38,931 bases of DNA from Bacteroidota bacterium. GTDB lineage: Bacteria; Bacteroidota; Bacteroidia; Flavobacteriales; Weeksellaceae. Location of the stretch: NCBI GenBank assembly GCA_018266955.1, contig JAFDZI010000010.1, positions 1 through 38,931 on the forward strand, read 5' to 3'. A model generated the notes under the pieces. The model had not been told where the DNA came from and made no database searches. It worked only from the letters and a program-made list of their open reading frames with translations. Shown one piece after another: positions 28,406-36,389 of the stretch. The position numbers and the translations under genes were made by a program. The first letter of the stretch is position 1, and every line of letters starts with the position of its first letter.

Positions 28406-29053
28406 ATGTGGAAGTTTGTTAAGCGATTACTGTACTTTATTCTTTTGGCCAATCTGTTATTCATTATTTGGGGACGATTTTTCAATCCACCCATTACACT
28501 TACTCAAATAGGTGGAATTTTGGAATATGGCAAATTAGAAAGAGATTATATTTCGTACCAAGACATGGGGGCTAATGTGAAGCGAGCGGTAATAGCATCG
28601 GAAGATCAAAAATTTTATGACCATAATGGGTTTGACTTTCATGCGATAGAGAAAGCATTTGCCCACAACGAGCAAGGAAAAAAAATCCGTGGAGGGAGTA
28701 CCATTAGCCAACAGACAGCCAAAAATATTTTTCTTTGGCAGGGGAGAAGTTGGTTGAGAAAAGGTTTGGAGGTTATCTATACCTTTATTATCGAAAATGT
28801 TTGGTCCAAGGAAATTATATTGGAAAGATACCTTAACTCAATAGAAATGGGACAAGGAGTTTTTGGGGTAGAAGCAGCATCGCATTATTACTTCGGAAAA
28901 TCAGCCAAGGAGCTTACCAAGAGCGAAGCTGCATGGATTGCCGTTGTGCTACCCAATCCACAAAAATATGACCCTAAAAATCCATCCGCATATTTATCTA
29001 AAAAACATCGATGGGTGATGAAGCAAATGAATAATGTGGTGCTAAGAGAGTAA
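28406..29053 (+). CDS. mtgA: Monofunctional peptidoglycan glycosyltransferase
   Basis: Polymerises lipid II into glycan strands without a transpeptidase domain (GT51). The ATG at 28406 (215 residues) is chosen because it begins directly before the membrane anchor (W-K-F-V-K-R-L-L-Y-F-I-L-L) and because the longer frame would begin within the -7 box. GT51 motifs: A-S-E-D-Q-K-F-Y-D-H-N-G-F-D (first catalytic Glu), R-G-G-S-T-I-S-Q-Q-T-A-K-N, K-E-I-I-L-E-R-Y-L-N and E-M-G-Q-G-V-F-G-V-E-A-A-S (second Glu), Y-F-G-K-S-A. Length fits MtgA. Confidence 0.93.
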   Translation: MWKFVKRLLYFILLANLLFIIWGRFFNPPITLTQIGGILEYGKLERDYISYQDMGANVKRAVIASEDQKFYDHNGFDFHAIEKAFAHNEQGKKIRGGSTISQQTAKNIFLWQGRSWLRKGLEVIYTFIIENVWSKEIILERYLNSIEMGQGVFGVEAASHYYFGKSAKELTKSEAAWIAVVLPNPQKYDPKNPSAYLSKKHRWVMKQMNNVVLRE

Positions 29054-29069
29054 ATAAAGGTTCTAGGCT

Positions 29070-29360
29070 TTATAAAATAATAAGATCCTCGAAGGAACTT
29101 TCACCAAAATTTTCGTTGAATTTTTTTAAGAAAAATGATTTTCGTAAGCGGAAATCATTTTTTAGTAATGGAGATTGAATGCGAATACTTAAGATTTTAC
29201 CTTGTAAATTAACTTGCACTATTTCTTTAAAAAGATCAGCATCTAAGTAGTCTTCCAATAATGCTTTTACTTCAAAAGCCTTCAGTTTATCTTCAAAACC
29301 ATGTATTTTGGCAAAGGATTTTACCAATTCCGAACTTTGAAATTCTCTTTTTTTTCTCAT
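29070..29360 (-). CDS. DUF721 / DciA-like protein
   Basis: A 96-residue protein of the DUF721 family. The larger bacterial members include DciA, the ancestral loader of the replicative helicase DnaB. The sequence starts M-R-K-K-R-E-F-Q-S-S-E-L-V-K and continues with a compact alpha/beta domain (V-Q-V-N-L-Q-G-K-I-L-S-I-R-I, S-P-L-L-K-N-D-F-R-L-R-K). The family's usual pattern of a hydrophobic strand, then a Leu-rich helix, is present, but the protein is short, as in other Flavobacteriia. In many relatives it lies next to recF; here three other genes intervene. A -7 box fits at 29405-29412. Helicase loading is inferred. Confidence 0.75.
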   Translation of the reverse strand: MRKKREFQSSELVKSFAKIHGFEDKLKAFEVKALLEDYLDADLFKEIVQVNLQGKILSIRIQSPLLKNDFRLRKSFFLKKFNENFGESSFEDLIIL

Positions 29361-29539
29361 TAAATCAATGGATTTTTACGAGCTATATAATATACTTCGT
29401 CTTACAAAAATACAAAACCAAGAGGAATTACACCTAGCTTACAACAATTATAAAAAAAAATACAGAATAGAAATAAGGATAAAAACTAGTTTTTATTTAT
29501 CTTCGTTGTTTCATCATCAATCAATAATACATCTACCAA
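29361..29539. other. Intergenic region with J-domain-like relic and palindrome
   Basis: 179 bases between the divergent DUF721 gene and DPP IV gene. A minus-strand -7 box TATTTTTG (29412-29405) probably serves the DUF721 gene. A perfect 18-base palindrome ATAAAAACTAGTTTTTAT lies at 29479-29496, 43 bases before the DPP IV ATG. The plus-strand frame from 29368 starts with a segment resembling the first half of a J-domain, see the finding on it. Confidence 0.5.
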
Positions 29540-31672
29540 ATGAAAAACATAAGTTTGCCACTTCTAATGGCATTGGGAATCTTTCAGATAGGATTTTCAC
29601 AAGAAATTACATTGGACAAAATCTATTCCGGATATTATCGTGGAAAAGGGATTTCAGGAATTTCATCACTGAAGAATGGGGAAAATTATGCGGTAATAGA
29701 GCCCGATGGAATTGTGAAATATGCATTTAAAAACACCGAAAAAGTGGGGACTTTGGTTAGCGGACAGTTTGAAGATTATATCCTATCCGATGACGAACAG
29801 AAAATATTACTGCAGAAAGACAGCCAACCTATATACAGACATTCTTTTCTCGGAAAATTTGAGGTAAAAGATTTATCCACAGGGAAGATAGTTTCTGTAT
29901 TTAATGGGCATTGGATACAAGAACCTCGTTTTTCTCCCGATGCAAAAAAAATTGCTTTTATTGCGGATAATAATTTGTATTATCAAGATTTAGACAGTGG
30001 TAAGGTGGTGCAAATCACGCACGATGGGGAGAAAAATAAAATCATCAACGGACTTGCCGATTGGGTGTATGAAGAAGAATTCGGACATGCCAGACAATAC
30101 GAATGGACACAAAATTCAGATGCCATAGTTTTTATAAAGTCTAATGAATCTGAAGTTCCTGTGATGCATATACCAATTTATGAGAAAAACCTATACCCGA
30201 TGGATTGGCAATACAAATATCCTAAAGCGGGTGAAAAAAACGCTGTAGTTTCTGCTCATGTTTATCGTTTGGATCAACAAAAAACACTGGATATAAATTT
30301 AAATTCATTTAAAAATTATTACATCCCTAATGTTTTTCAAACCAAAAAGGACAACGAAATAGTATTAATTACCTCTCAAAGAACTCAAAATGCATCGGAT
30401 ATTTTGAAGGTAAATACCCTCAACGGAACAGTACAAAAACTCTTTACCGAAACCGATCCACAATGGATAGAAACCGATAATGTAACTTTGGAATTTTTGG
30501 CCGATAATTCTTTTCTTTGGGCTTCTGAAAGAGATGGATACCGTCATTTATATTGGTATCATGCCGATGGAAGTTTGAAAAAACAAATTACCAAAGGCAA
30601 TTGGGAAATCACAGAATATTATGGTTATAACCCAAAAACAAAGGAAATTTTTGTACAAACTACTCAAAATGGAAGCATCAATAAGGTGGTATCCAAAATA
30701 AACATCGATAGTGGAAAATCGACAATTATTTCTGAAAAAACTGGGAATAATACAGCCAACTTTAGTAAAAATTTCAATTATTTTATAGAAACTTCTTCCA
30801 CTGCACGAACTCCTTTTACTTATTTATTAAAAGACAATGCAGGAAAGCCATTGAAGGAGCTTCAAAACAACAAAGAGCAGCTCGCTAAATTAGAAGCTGA
30901 TAACTTTGTGGTCAAAGAATATTTTACCATTCCCAATACAGTAGGTGACGAAATGAATGCCTGGATCATGAAGCCTAAAAATTTTGATCCGAATAAAAAA
31001 TATCCTTTATTCATGTTTCAGTACTCAGGGCCAGGTTCTCAACAAGTGTCCAATTCTTGGGACATGGGCAATGGATTGTGGTTCAATCATCTGGTGCAAA
31101 AAGGATACATAGTAGCCTGTGTGGATGGAAGAGGAACTGGTTTTAAAGGGACAAAATACAAAAAAGCAACCTATAAAAACTTAGGTAAATACGAAATTGA
31201 AGATCAAATAACTGCGGCCAAATGGTTTGGTAAACAACAATATATAGATCAAAGTAGAATAGGAATTTTTGGTTGGAGTTTTGGCGGTTATATGACAAGT
31301 TTGGCCATGACCAAAGGTGCAGATGTGTTTAAAGTTGGAATAGCAGTGGCACCTGTAACCAATTGGCGCTTTTATGATTCGGTATATACCGAAAGATTTT
31401 TGCTTACCCCACAAGAAAATCCACAAGGCTATGATGATAATTCCCCAACACAATATGCCAATCTCTTGAAGGGTAAATTTTTACTCATTCACGGTACTGC
31501 GGATGATAATGTACATTTCCAAAATGCGCTTGTTTTTTCCGAAGCGCTCATTCAGCATAAAAAGCAATTCGATTTTATGGCCTATCCCGACAAAAATCAC
31601 GGCATCTATGGGGGACAAACCCGACCACAGTTGTACCAAAAAATGACTCAATTTATTTTGGACAATTTATAA
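29540..31672 (+). CDS. Dipeptidyl peptidase IV (family S9B)
   Basis: An exported serine protease that removes X-Pro or X-Ala dipeptides from the N-terminus of peptides. The 710 residues comprise a signal peptide (ends F-S-Q, residue 21), an eight-bladed propeller and a C-terminal alpha/beta hydrolase. The catalytic triad is Ser580 in G-W-S-F-G-G-Y, Asp655 in G-T-A-D-D-N-V-H, and His687 in D-K-N-H-G-I; the spacing agrees with human DPP4. The substrate-N-terminus motif W-V-Y-E178-E-E180-F is intact, distinguishing it from other S9 members. An upstream palindrome may be regulatory, and a terminator follows. Confidence 0.95.
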   Translation: MKNISLPLLMALGIFQIGFSQEITLDKIYSGYYRGKGISGISSLKNGENYAVIEPDGIVKYAFKNTEKVGTLVSGQFEDYILSDDEQKILLQKDSQPIYRHSFLGKFEVKDLSTGKIVSVFNGHWIQEPRFSPDAKKIAFIADNNLYYQDLDSGKVVQITHDGEKNKIINGLADWVYEEEFGHARQYEWTQNSDAIVFIKSNESEVPVMHIPIYEKNLYPMDWQYKYPKAGEKNAVVSAHVYRLDQQKTLDINLNSFKNYYIPNVFQTKKDNEIVLITSQRTQNASDILKVNTLNGTVQKLFTETDPQWIETDNVTLEFLADNSFLWASERDGYRHLYWYHADGSLKKQITKGNWEITEYYGYNPKTKEIFVQTTQNGSINKVVSKINIDSGKSTIISEKTGNNTANFSKNFNYFIETSSTARTPFTYLLKDNAGKPLKELQNNKEQLAKLEADNFVVKEYFTIPNTVGDEMNAWIMKPKNFDPNKKYPLFMFQYSGPGSQQVSNSWDMGNGLWFNHLVQKGYIVACVDGRGTGFKGTKYKKATYKNLGKYEIEDQITAAKWFGKQQYIDQSRIGIFGWSFGGYMTSLAMTKGADVFKVGIAVAPVTNWRFYDSVYTERFLLTPQENPQGYDDNSPTQYANLLKGKFLLIHGTADDNVHFQNALVFSEALIQHKKQFDFMAYPDKNHGIYGGQTRPQLYQKMTQFILDNL

Positions 31673-31682
31673 CAATTACACC

Positions 31683-31712
31683 AAAAGGCTTCTAACAAAG
31701 AAGCCTTTTTTA
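31683..31712. terminator. Terminator after DPP IV gene (convergent)
   Basis: AAAAGGCTTCT (31683-31693) pairs with AGAAGCCTTTT (31699-31709) around a 5-base loop with flanking T-run. It can also serve the convergent HNH-like gene. Confidence 0.85.
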
Positions 31713-31738
31713 TATTTAAAAATAAGAGTGCACAAGCT

Positions 31739-32728
31739 CTAAAACGGTAATTTTATTTTTTCAGGTTCAATAAAATCTCTGGTATAAGGATCTTCTAAAT
31801 AACTAAGAATTGGATTGGGAAATTTTAGAATTTTCTTCTTTTCTATACCGTAAATCTCCCAGTAACCTGCAAGTACGGAAGCGAACATATCCTCGTCCCA
31901 AAAGCCAAAGAGAGGTCTTTGGGAATTTTCTTTGATGGGTAAAGCCTCTATGGTTAATTTGTCCTCCTGTTTTTCTATAATAAATTCTGGTTCGTATTGT
32001 AACAAATAATTAGAATAATGAAAACGGGCATACAATTCTTCAAATTGAATTGGATGTAGGGTTTGTTTGCCAATTTTTTCTAATATATTAATTTGATGAT
32101 CGGCTACCACCTGGTTGTCGTGTAAGCTTGCAATAATGCCAAAACCATTTACCGCTAAAGAGAACATTAAATTTACCGTATCGTCTCGATAATTCATGAT
32201 GTCCTCAGAAAATTTAACTTTTACTACTGTGATGCTCCATGGTTTTTTCTCTCCAATAAATTCCATTGGATGGATGATTGATTGTAGCATTAGATGAAAA
32301 AGACCAAATCTTTCTTTTAAAAATGGAGAAACCTGCAAAGTTTTTTCATATTTAGACAGTCTTTTTTTCTCCATGGACATTTCGTGGAATAATGTACCGT
32401 ACACCATTCTTCCTAACCATAAAAAAAGCAAATGATCGTCCATTGTGGAAATTGCATCGTAGCCTTGGTCAAAAGCTTTTTGAATATTTTCGTCTAGTTT
32501 TTCCCAAGCTTTTTTTACAGGCAATGAACATGGAATGGTCAATTCTCCATAAGTAACCGATTTTAATTTATCCATCATTTCGAAACTGTCATTTCTGAAA
32601 TTAAACCGATCCATAAACCACTCTGGGAAAATGGTGAGTAATTCCGTCGCTTTTTCTCCGGATAAGAAACATGTTTGGTCATCAAAATTCAAATCCCGAA
32701 ACGGATAATATAAGGAAGATGTTGTCAT
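31739..32728 (-). CDS. Unrecognised protein, degenerate HNH-like architecture
   Basis: I do not recognise a named family. The 329-residue protein (ATG at 32728) has no signal peptide. Its N-terminal ~120 residues follow the layout of HNH-like zinc proteins (first Cys, then H-I-x-P-x-W-x, then C-x-x-C-N, then a long helix): C20-F-L-S-G-E, T-I-F-P-E-W-F near 32-38, I-P-C67-S, and A-W-E-K-L. The paired cysteines and catalytic His are missing, so metal binding is doubtful. The rest is alpha/beta and uncharacterised. The start at 32728 is preferred over 32800 because a -7 box (32765-32772) lies inside the longer frame. Confidence 0.65.
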   Translation of the reverse strand: MTTSSLYYPFRDLNFDDQTCFLSGEKATELLTIFPEWFMDRFNFRNDSFEMMDKLKSVTYGELTIPCSLPVKKAWEKLDENIQKAFDQGYDAISTMDDHLLFLWLGRMVYGTLFHEMSMEKKRLSKYEKTLQVSPFLKERFGLFHLMLQSIIHPMEFIGEKKPWSITVVKVKFSEDIMNYRDDTVNLMFSLAVNGFGIIASLHDNQVVADHQINILEKIGKQTLHPIQFEELYARFHYSNYLLQYEPEFIIEKQEDKLTIEALPIKENSQRPLFGFWDEDMFASVLAGYWEIYGIEKKKILKFPNPILSYLEDPYTRDFIEPEKIKLPF

Positions 32729-32764
32729 ATTTTTTGAATATTTATCAAGCCTAAAAGGCTGTGC

Positions 32765-32772
32765 AAAATTAA
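32765..32772 (-). promoter_or_regulatory. -7 box of the HNH-like gene
   Basis: Reads TAATTTTG on the minus strand (TAnnTTTG), 36 bases before the ATG at 32728. It decides between the two possible starts. Confidence 0.4.
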
Positions 32773-32926
32773 GAATATTAACCATTGAATTAGCCATCAT
32801 CTATTTGATTTTTTTCAAACATACTCTTTCTGAAGTTAGATAGTTATTGGCATTTTAAAGTAAACGAGCAAGAAATGGAAAAACATTGGGTGTAAATAAT
32901 CCATAAAATTCAGTTAAATTTACGCC

Positions 32927-34153
32927 ATGAAACATCTACTCATTATAGGTTTGGTACTTCCTGAACCCAATTCTACAGCGGCTGGGAAAAGAATGTTACA
33001 ATTGATTAAATTTTTCAAAAATGAAAATTATACCATTTCTTTTCTGTCTGCAGCCAATAATTTGGAATACAGTGCTTCATTAGATGAGTGGGAGGTTCGT
33101 TATCAAAAAATAGAACTAAACGATGCTTCATTCGAGGGGGTATTAGCACAATTGAATCCGGATGTTGTTTTGTTTGATCGGTTTGTTACCGAAGAACAAT
33201 TCGGGTGGAAGGTAGCAGAAATCTGCCCGAATGCCATGAGGATTTTAGATACCGAAGACTTACATTTTTTAAGAAAATCAAGAGAAAATGCATTTAAAAA
33301 AGGCAAAAACCCCGATGCCGAATTGGAATTATCCGATGTTTTCAAAAGAGAAATGGCCTCTATATTTCGATGTGATTTGTCATTAATTATTTCGGAATAT
33401 GAAATGTATTTATTGCAAGATAAATTCAATGTATCTCCTACAATTTTATTTTATTTGCCACTATTTGCCACGGTAACTACATCAGAAATTCCAGAATTTT
33501 CTCGGAGATCAAACTTTGTCTCCATCGGTAATTTTTTACATGAGCCCAATTGGCAAACGGTGCTAAAACTCAAACAGCTTTGGCCTGAAATAAAAAAGAG
33601 AATTCCAAAGGCAGAAATGCATATTTATGGCGCTTATTGTACAGATAAAGCCATGCAGTTAAATAATGCAGCACAAGGCTTTTTAGTGAAAGGAAGGGCA
33701 AATTCTGTAGAAGATGTTTTTCATTCGTCCAAAATATTGTTAGCCCCAATTCCTTTTGGTGCAGGGATTAAAGGTAAATTGCTGGATGCTATGCGGTTGG
33801 GCTTGCCATCGGTAACAACTTATTGGGGTGCCGAAGGTATGAATGGAGATTTGCCTTGGAACGGTGAAATTTGCACCCATAATGATGACTTTATCAGCAG
33901 TGCGGTTCAATTGTATCTAGATGAAGAAAGATGGATTCAAGCACAAAAAAATGGTTTTGAATTGGTGAAAAAAAGATTTGATGAAAATATTTTTATCCCA
34001 TTATTTAGGCTTAAAATTCAAGAAATATATAGAAATTTAAATGCCCATCGGCAAAAGAATTTTTTAGGACAAATCCTACAACATCATAGTTTGCAGAGTA
34101 CAAAGTATTTAGGAAAATGGATAGAAGAAAAGAATAAAAAAATCGGGACTTAG
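32927..34153 (+). CDS. Glycosyltransferase, GT-B fold (GT4-like)
   Basis: A cytosolic sugar transferase of 408 residues, without signal or membrane segments. The N-terminal domain starts L-L-I-I-G-L-V-L-P-E-P-N-S-T-A-A-G-K-R-M and the C-terminal donor domain has F-V-S-I-G-N-F-L-H-E-P-N-W, M-H-I-Y-G-A-Y, and P-I-P-F-G-A-G-I-K-G-K-L-L-D-A-M, where the G-x-x-x-K/D-A-M pattern is the usual GT4 nucleotide-sugar site. An acceptor cannot be named. No other polysaccharide genes are nearby, so it may act on protein or lipid acceptors. Its stop codon falls in the loop of the downstream terminator. Confidence 0.85.
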   Translation: MKHLLIIGLVLPEPNSTAAGKRMLQLIKFFKNENYTISFLSAANNLEYSASLDEWEVRYQKIELNDASFEGVLAQLNPDVVLFDRFVTEEQFGWKVAEICPNAMRILDTEDLHFLRKSRENAFKKGKNPDAELELSDVFKREMASIFRCDLSLIISEYEMYLLQDKFNVSPTILFYLPLFATVTTSEIPEFSRRSNFVSIGNFLHEPNWQTVLKLKQLWPEIKKRIPKAEMHIYGAYCTDKAMQLNNAAQGFLVKGRANSVEDVFHSSKILLAPIPFGAGIKGKLLDAMRLGLPSVTTYWGAEGMNGDLPWNGEICTHNDDFISSAVQLYLDEERWIQAQKNGFELVKKRFDENIFIPLFRLKIQEIYRNLNAHRQKNFLGQILQHHSLQSTKYLGKWIEEKNKKIGT

Positions 34154-34164
34154 CCCGATTTTGT
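34139..34164. terminator. Terminator overlapping the glycosyltransferase stop
   Basis: AAAATCGGG (34139-34147) pairs with CCCGATTTT (34154-34162) around ACTTAG. The TAG stop of the glycosyltransferase gene is within the loop. It is symmetrical and also suits the convergent prmA gene. Confidence 0.8.
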
Positions 34165-34175
34165 AATTTATATGT

Positions 34176-35006
34176 TTATGGTTTTGTCAGTAAAAGACTC
34201 ATCCATTCTTCTCTTTGTTGCTGGTTGCTGAGTTTTAGATTTTGTTCGGTACACACCTCCAGGATATCATCAACATCAAAAAAGCATAAACCTGAAAGTA
34301 AAAGCTGACCACCTGGTTGTAGTACGGAAACATAAGTTGGAATATCCGAAATAAGAATATTTCTATTGATATTGGCCAATATAATATCAAATTTTTCAGC
34401 ACCTAAATTGTCTGCTGTTCCTTGGGAAATTTCTAGTGTTACATTATTTCTTTCCGCATTTTCTTTAGAGTTTTCTACAGACCATTCATCTATGTCTATA
34501 GCCACAACCCTCTGAGCACCTTTTTGTTTGGCATAAATAGCCAATACGGAAGTCCCACAGCCCATATCCAGAATATTTTTACCATGAAAATCCATTGCCA
34601 TCATTTGTTGAATCATCAAGTGGGTAGTAGGGTGATGTCCCGTACCGAAAGACATTTTCGGTTGAATGATAATTTCATGTAATGAAGGATTGGGCTCATG
34701 AAATTCAGCGCGAATTAGGACTTTATTTTCTACATAAATGGGAGAGAAGTTTTTCTCCCATTCCTCGTTCCAGTTGATGTTGGGCATTTCTGTAAAAGTA
34801 TAATCAATTTTCACTTCATCAGAATGTAGGAGCCATAGGTTGTTTAACTCATCTTCATTGTACAATTCTTTTTGAATATACCCTAAAATACCATCATTTT
34901 CTTCTGTAAAACTATCAAAGCCAATTTCGATTAATTCGGCCATCATAATTTCATTCCAAGGTTGTAAAGGTTTTATTTTAAAGGAAAATTCCAAATATTG
35001 TTGCAT
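34176..35006 (-). CDS. prmA: Ribosomal protein L11 methyltransferase
   Basis: SAM-dependent enzyme that trimethylates amino groups of ribosomal protein L11. It has 276 residues. A weakly conserved N-terminal substrate-binding domain (1-~95) is followed by the Rossmann-type domain: P-K-M-S-F-G-T-G-H-H-P-T-T is the PrmA signature, I-L-D-M147-G-C-G-T-S-V-L-A-I is motif I, V-V-A-I-D-I-D-E motif II, and I-I-L-A-N-I-N-R-N-I-L motif IV (the usual N-I-L). It shares a divergent promoter region with hpt; a -7 box lies at 35023-35030. Confidence 0.95.
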   Translation of the reverse strand: MQQYLEFSFKIKPLQPWNEIMMAELIEIGFDSFTEENDGILGYIQKELYNEDELNNLWLLHSDEVKIDYTFTEMPNINWNEEWEKNFSPIYVENKVLIRAEFHEPNPSLHEIIIQPKMSFGTGHHPTTHLMIQQMMAMDFHGKNILDMGCGTSVLAIYAKQKGAQRVVAIDIDEWSVENSKENAERNNVTLEISQGTADNLGAEKFDIILANINRNILISDIPTYVSVLQPGGQLLLSGLCFFDVDDILEVCTEQNLKLSNQQQREEWMSLLLTKP

Positions 35007-35022
35007 AATGTTTATTTTGATG

Positions 35023-35030
35023 CAAAGATA
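35023..35030 (-). promoter_or_regulatory. -7 box of prmA
   Basis: Reads TATCTTTG on the minus strand, 16 bases before the prmA ATG. Confidence 0.45.
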
Positions 35031-35084
35031 CAGAAGTCAAGGCGAAATATTAATTTTAAATAAAAGGAATTCAACAAAAAAGAC

Positions 35085-35092
35085 TAATTTTG
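35085..35092 (+). promoter_or_regulatory. -7 box of hpt
   Basis: Reads TAATTTTG (TAnnTTTG), 13 bases before the hpt ATG at 35106, giving a very short leader. Confidence 0.45.
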
Positions 35093-35105
35093 TACTTTTG
35101 AAATT

Positions 35106-35660
35106 ATGGAAAGCATTAAAATACACGACAAATATTTTGTACCGTATCTAAAAAACGATGAAATACAGGCCATTATAAAAGATTTAGCCTTAAAGGTATA
35201 TGAAGATTACAAAGACGAAACTCCTGTATTTATTGGGGTTTTGAATGGTGTGATTATGTTTTTCGCCGATTTTTTGAGACATTATCCTGGAAAATGTGAA
35301 GTAGCTTTTATCCAAATGAGTTCTTATTCCGGAACGCAATCAACAGGAATCGTTTATAAAAAAATGGAACTTACCAAAGAGGTAGAAGGAAGGCACATTA
35401 TTCTTATGGAAGATATTGTAGATACTGGCAATACTTTGGAGAGTTTATATCATTATTTTGAAAATACCCAAAGACCAAAATCGTTGAAAATTGCTTCTTT
35501 ACTTTTAAAGCCAGAGGTTTATAAAAAAGATTTCAAAATTCATTATGTAGCTAAAGAAATTCCAAATAAATTTGTTTTGGGCTATGGATTGGATTATGAT
35601 GAATTGGGAAGAAACTTGCCCGATTTATATCAATTAGAAGAAGGTAGAATTAATCATTAA
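35106..35660 (+). CDS. hpt: Hypoxanthine phosphoribosyltransferase
   Basis: Purine salvage enzyme joining hypoxanthine (and usually guanine) to PRPP. It has 184 residues and a type I PRTase fold. The PRPP motif I-L-M-E-D-I-V-D-T-G-N-T-L is diagnostic. F-I-G-V-L-N-G-V and S-S-Y-S-G-T-Q-S-T-G are the flexible-loop and pyrophosphate regions. F-V-L-G-Y-G-L-D-Y-D-E fits the purine end. adk follows after about 100 bases, with obg next; this hpt-adk-obg order is seen in many Flavobacteriia. Confidence 0.95.
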   Translation: MESIKIHDKYFVPYLKNDEIQAIIKDLALKVYEDYKDETPVFIGVLNGVIMFFADFLRHYPGKCEVAFIQMSSYSGTQSTGIVYKKMELTKEVEGRHIILMEDIVDTGNTLESLYHYFENTQRPKSLKIASLLLKPEVYKKDFKIHYVAKEIPNKFVLGYGLDYDELGRNLPDLYQLEEGRINH

Positions 35661-35718
35661 GTTTTTTATTGATACTTAAATTCATTCAAAGAATAAATTA
35701 TTTTTAACTATACAAAAA

Positions 35719-35747
35719 GGCAAACGCAATTGTAAAACCAATTTGCC
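35719..35747 (+). promoter_or_regulatory. Leader hairpin before adk
   Basis: GGCAAA (35719-35724) can pair with TTTGCC (35742-35747), or GGCA/TGCC plus AATTG/CAATT with a bulge. It ends 17 bases before the adk ATG. It could affect translation, but the stem is short. Confidence 0.25.
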
Positions 35748-35764
35748 ATTAGCCACCGCTAATT

Positions 35765-36343
35765 ATGATCAACATCGTACTATTCGGCCCTCCGGGAAGT
35801 GGAAAAGGAACACAAGCTCAGTTTTTAATTGAAAAATTCAATTTGAAGCAAATCTCAACTGGCGATTTATTTCGCTTCAATATGAAGAATGATACCGCTT
35901 TGGGACAATTAGCTAAATCATATATCGACAAAGGAGAGCTGGTTCCGGATCAAGTCACTATTGATATGTTGATAGACGAACTAAAGAAACCAACCGATGC
36001 TCAAGGGTTTATATTTGATGGTTTCCCAAGAACGGCTGCACAAACCGAAGCTTTAGAAAAAATTGTAATAGATGTGCTTCAAGCACCAATCAGTGTTTGT
36101 CTTTCCCTCATTGTTGAAGATAAAATTTTAGTAGAAAGACTCTTGAAAAGAGGAGAAACCAGCGGACGAACAGATGATAGCAATGAAGAAATCATCAGTA
36201 ACCGAATTAAAGAATATTACAGCAAAACTGCAGAAGTAGCCGAATTGTATAAAAAGCAAGGCAAGTATGTAGAAATAAACGGTGTTGGTGAAATTGAAGA
36301 GATTTCTCAAAAACTTTTTGCTGAAGTAGAAAAAATAAAATAA
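35765..36343 (+). CDS. adk: Adenylate kinase, short form
   Basis: Converts AMP + ATP to two ADP. The 192-residue enzyme has the P-loop G8-P-P-G-S-G-K-G-T-Q17, the NMP-binding I-S-T-G-D-L-F-R, F-I-F-D-G-F-P-R-T and a short LID of the form R-G-E-T-S-G-R-T-D-D, without the four-Cys zinc finger of long Gram-positive forms or the extended LID of E. coli. This short type is the usual one in Bacteroidota. It lies between hpt and obg with 46 bases to the latter; all three on the plus strand may be cotranscribed. Confidence 0.96.
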   Translation: MINIVLFGPPGSGKGTQAQFLIEKFNLKQISTGDLFRFNMKNDTALGQLAKSYIDKGELVPDQVTIDMLIDELKKPTDAQGFIFDGFPRTAAQTEALEKIVIDVLQAPISVCLSLIVEDKILVERLLKRGETSGRTDDSNEEIISNRIKEYYSKTAEVAELYKKQGKYVEINGVGEIEEISQKLFAEVEKIK

Positions 36344-36389
36344 TAAATTTTTCTAACCATCCTTTTTTAGGATATAGAACCCAGAATAG

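Noticed and set aside
29368..29730. 120-codon gene overlapping the DPP IV start
   Set aside because: Most of it is out-of-frame DPP IV sequence; only the first ~33 codons are of interest, as a possible relic.
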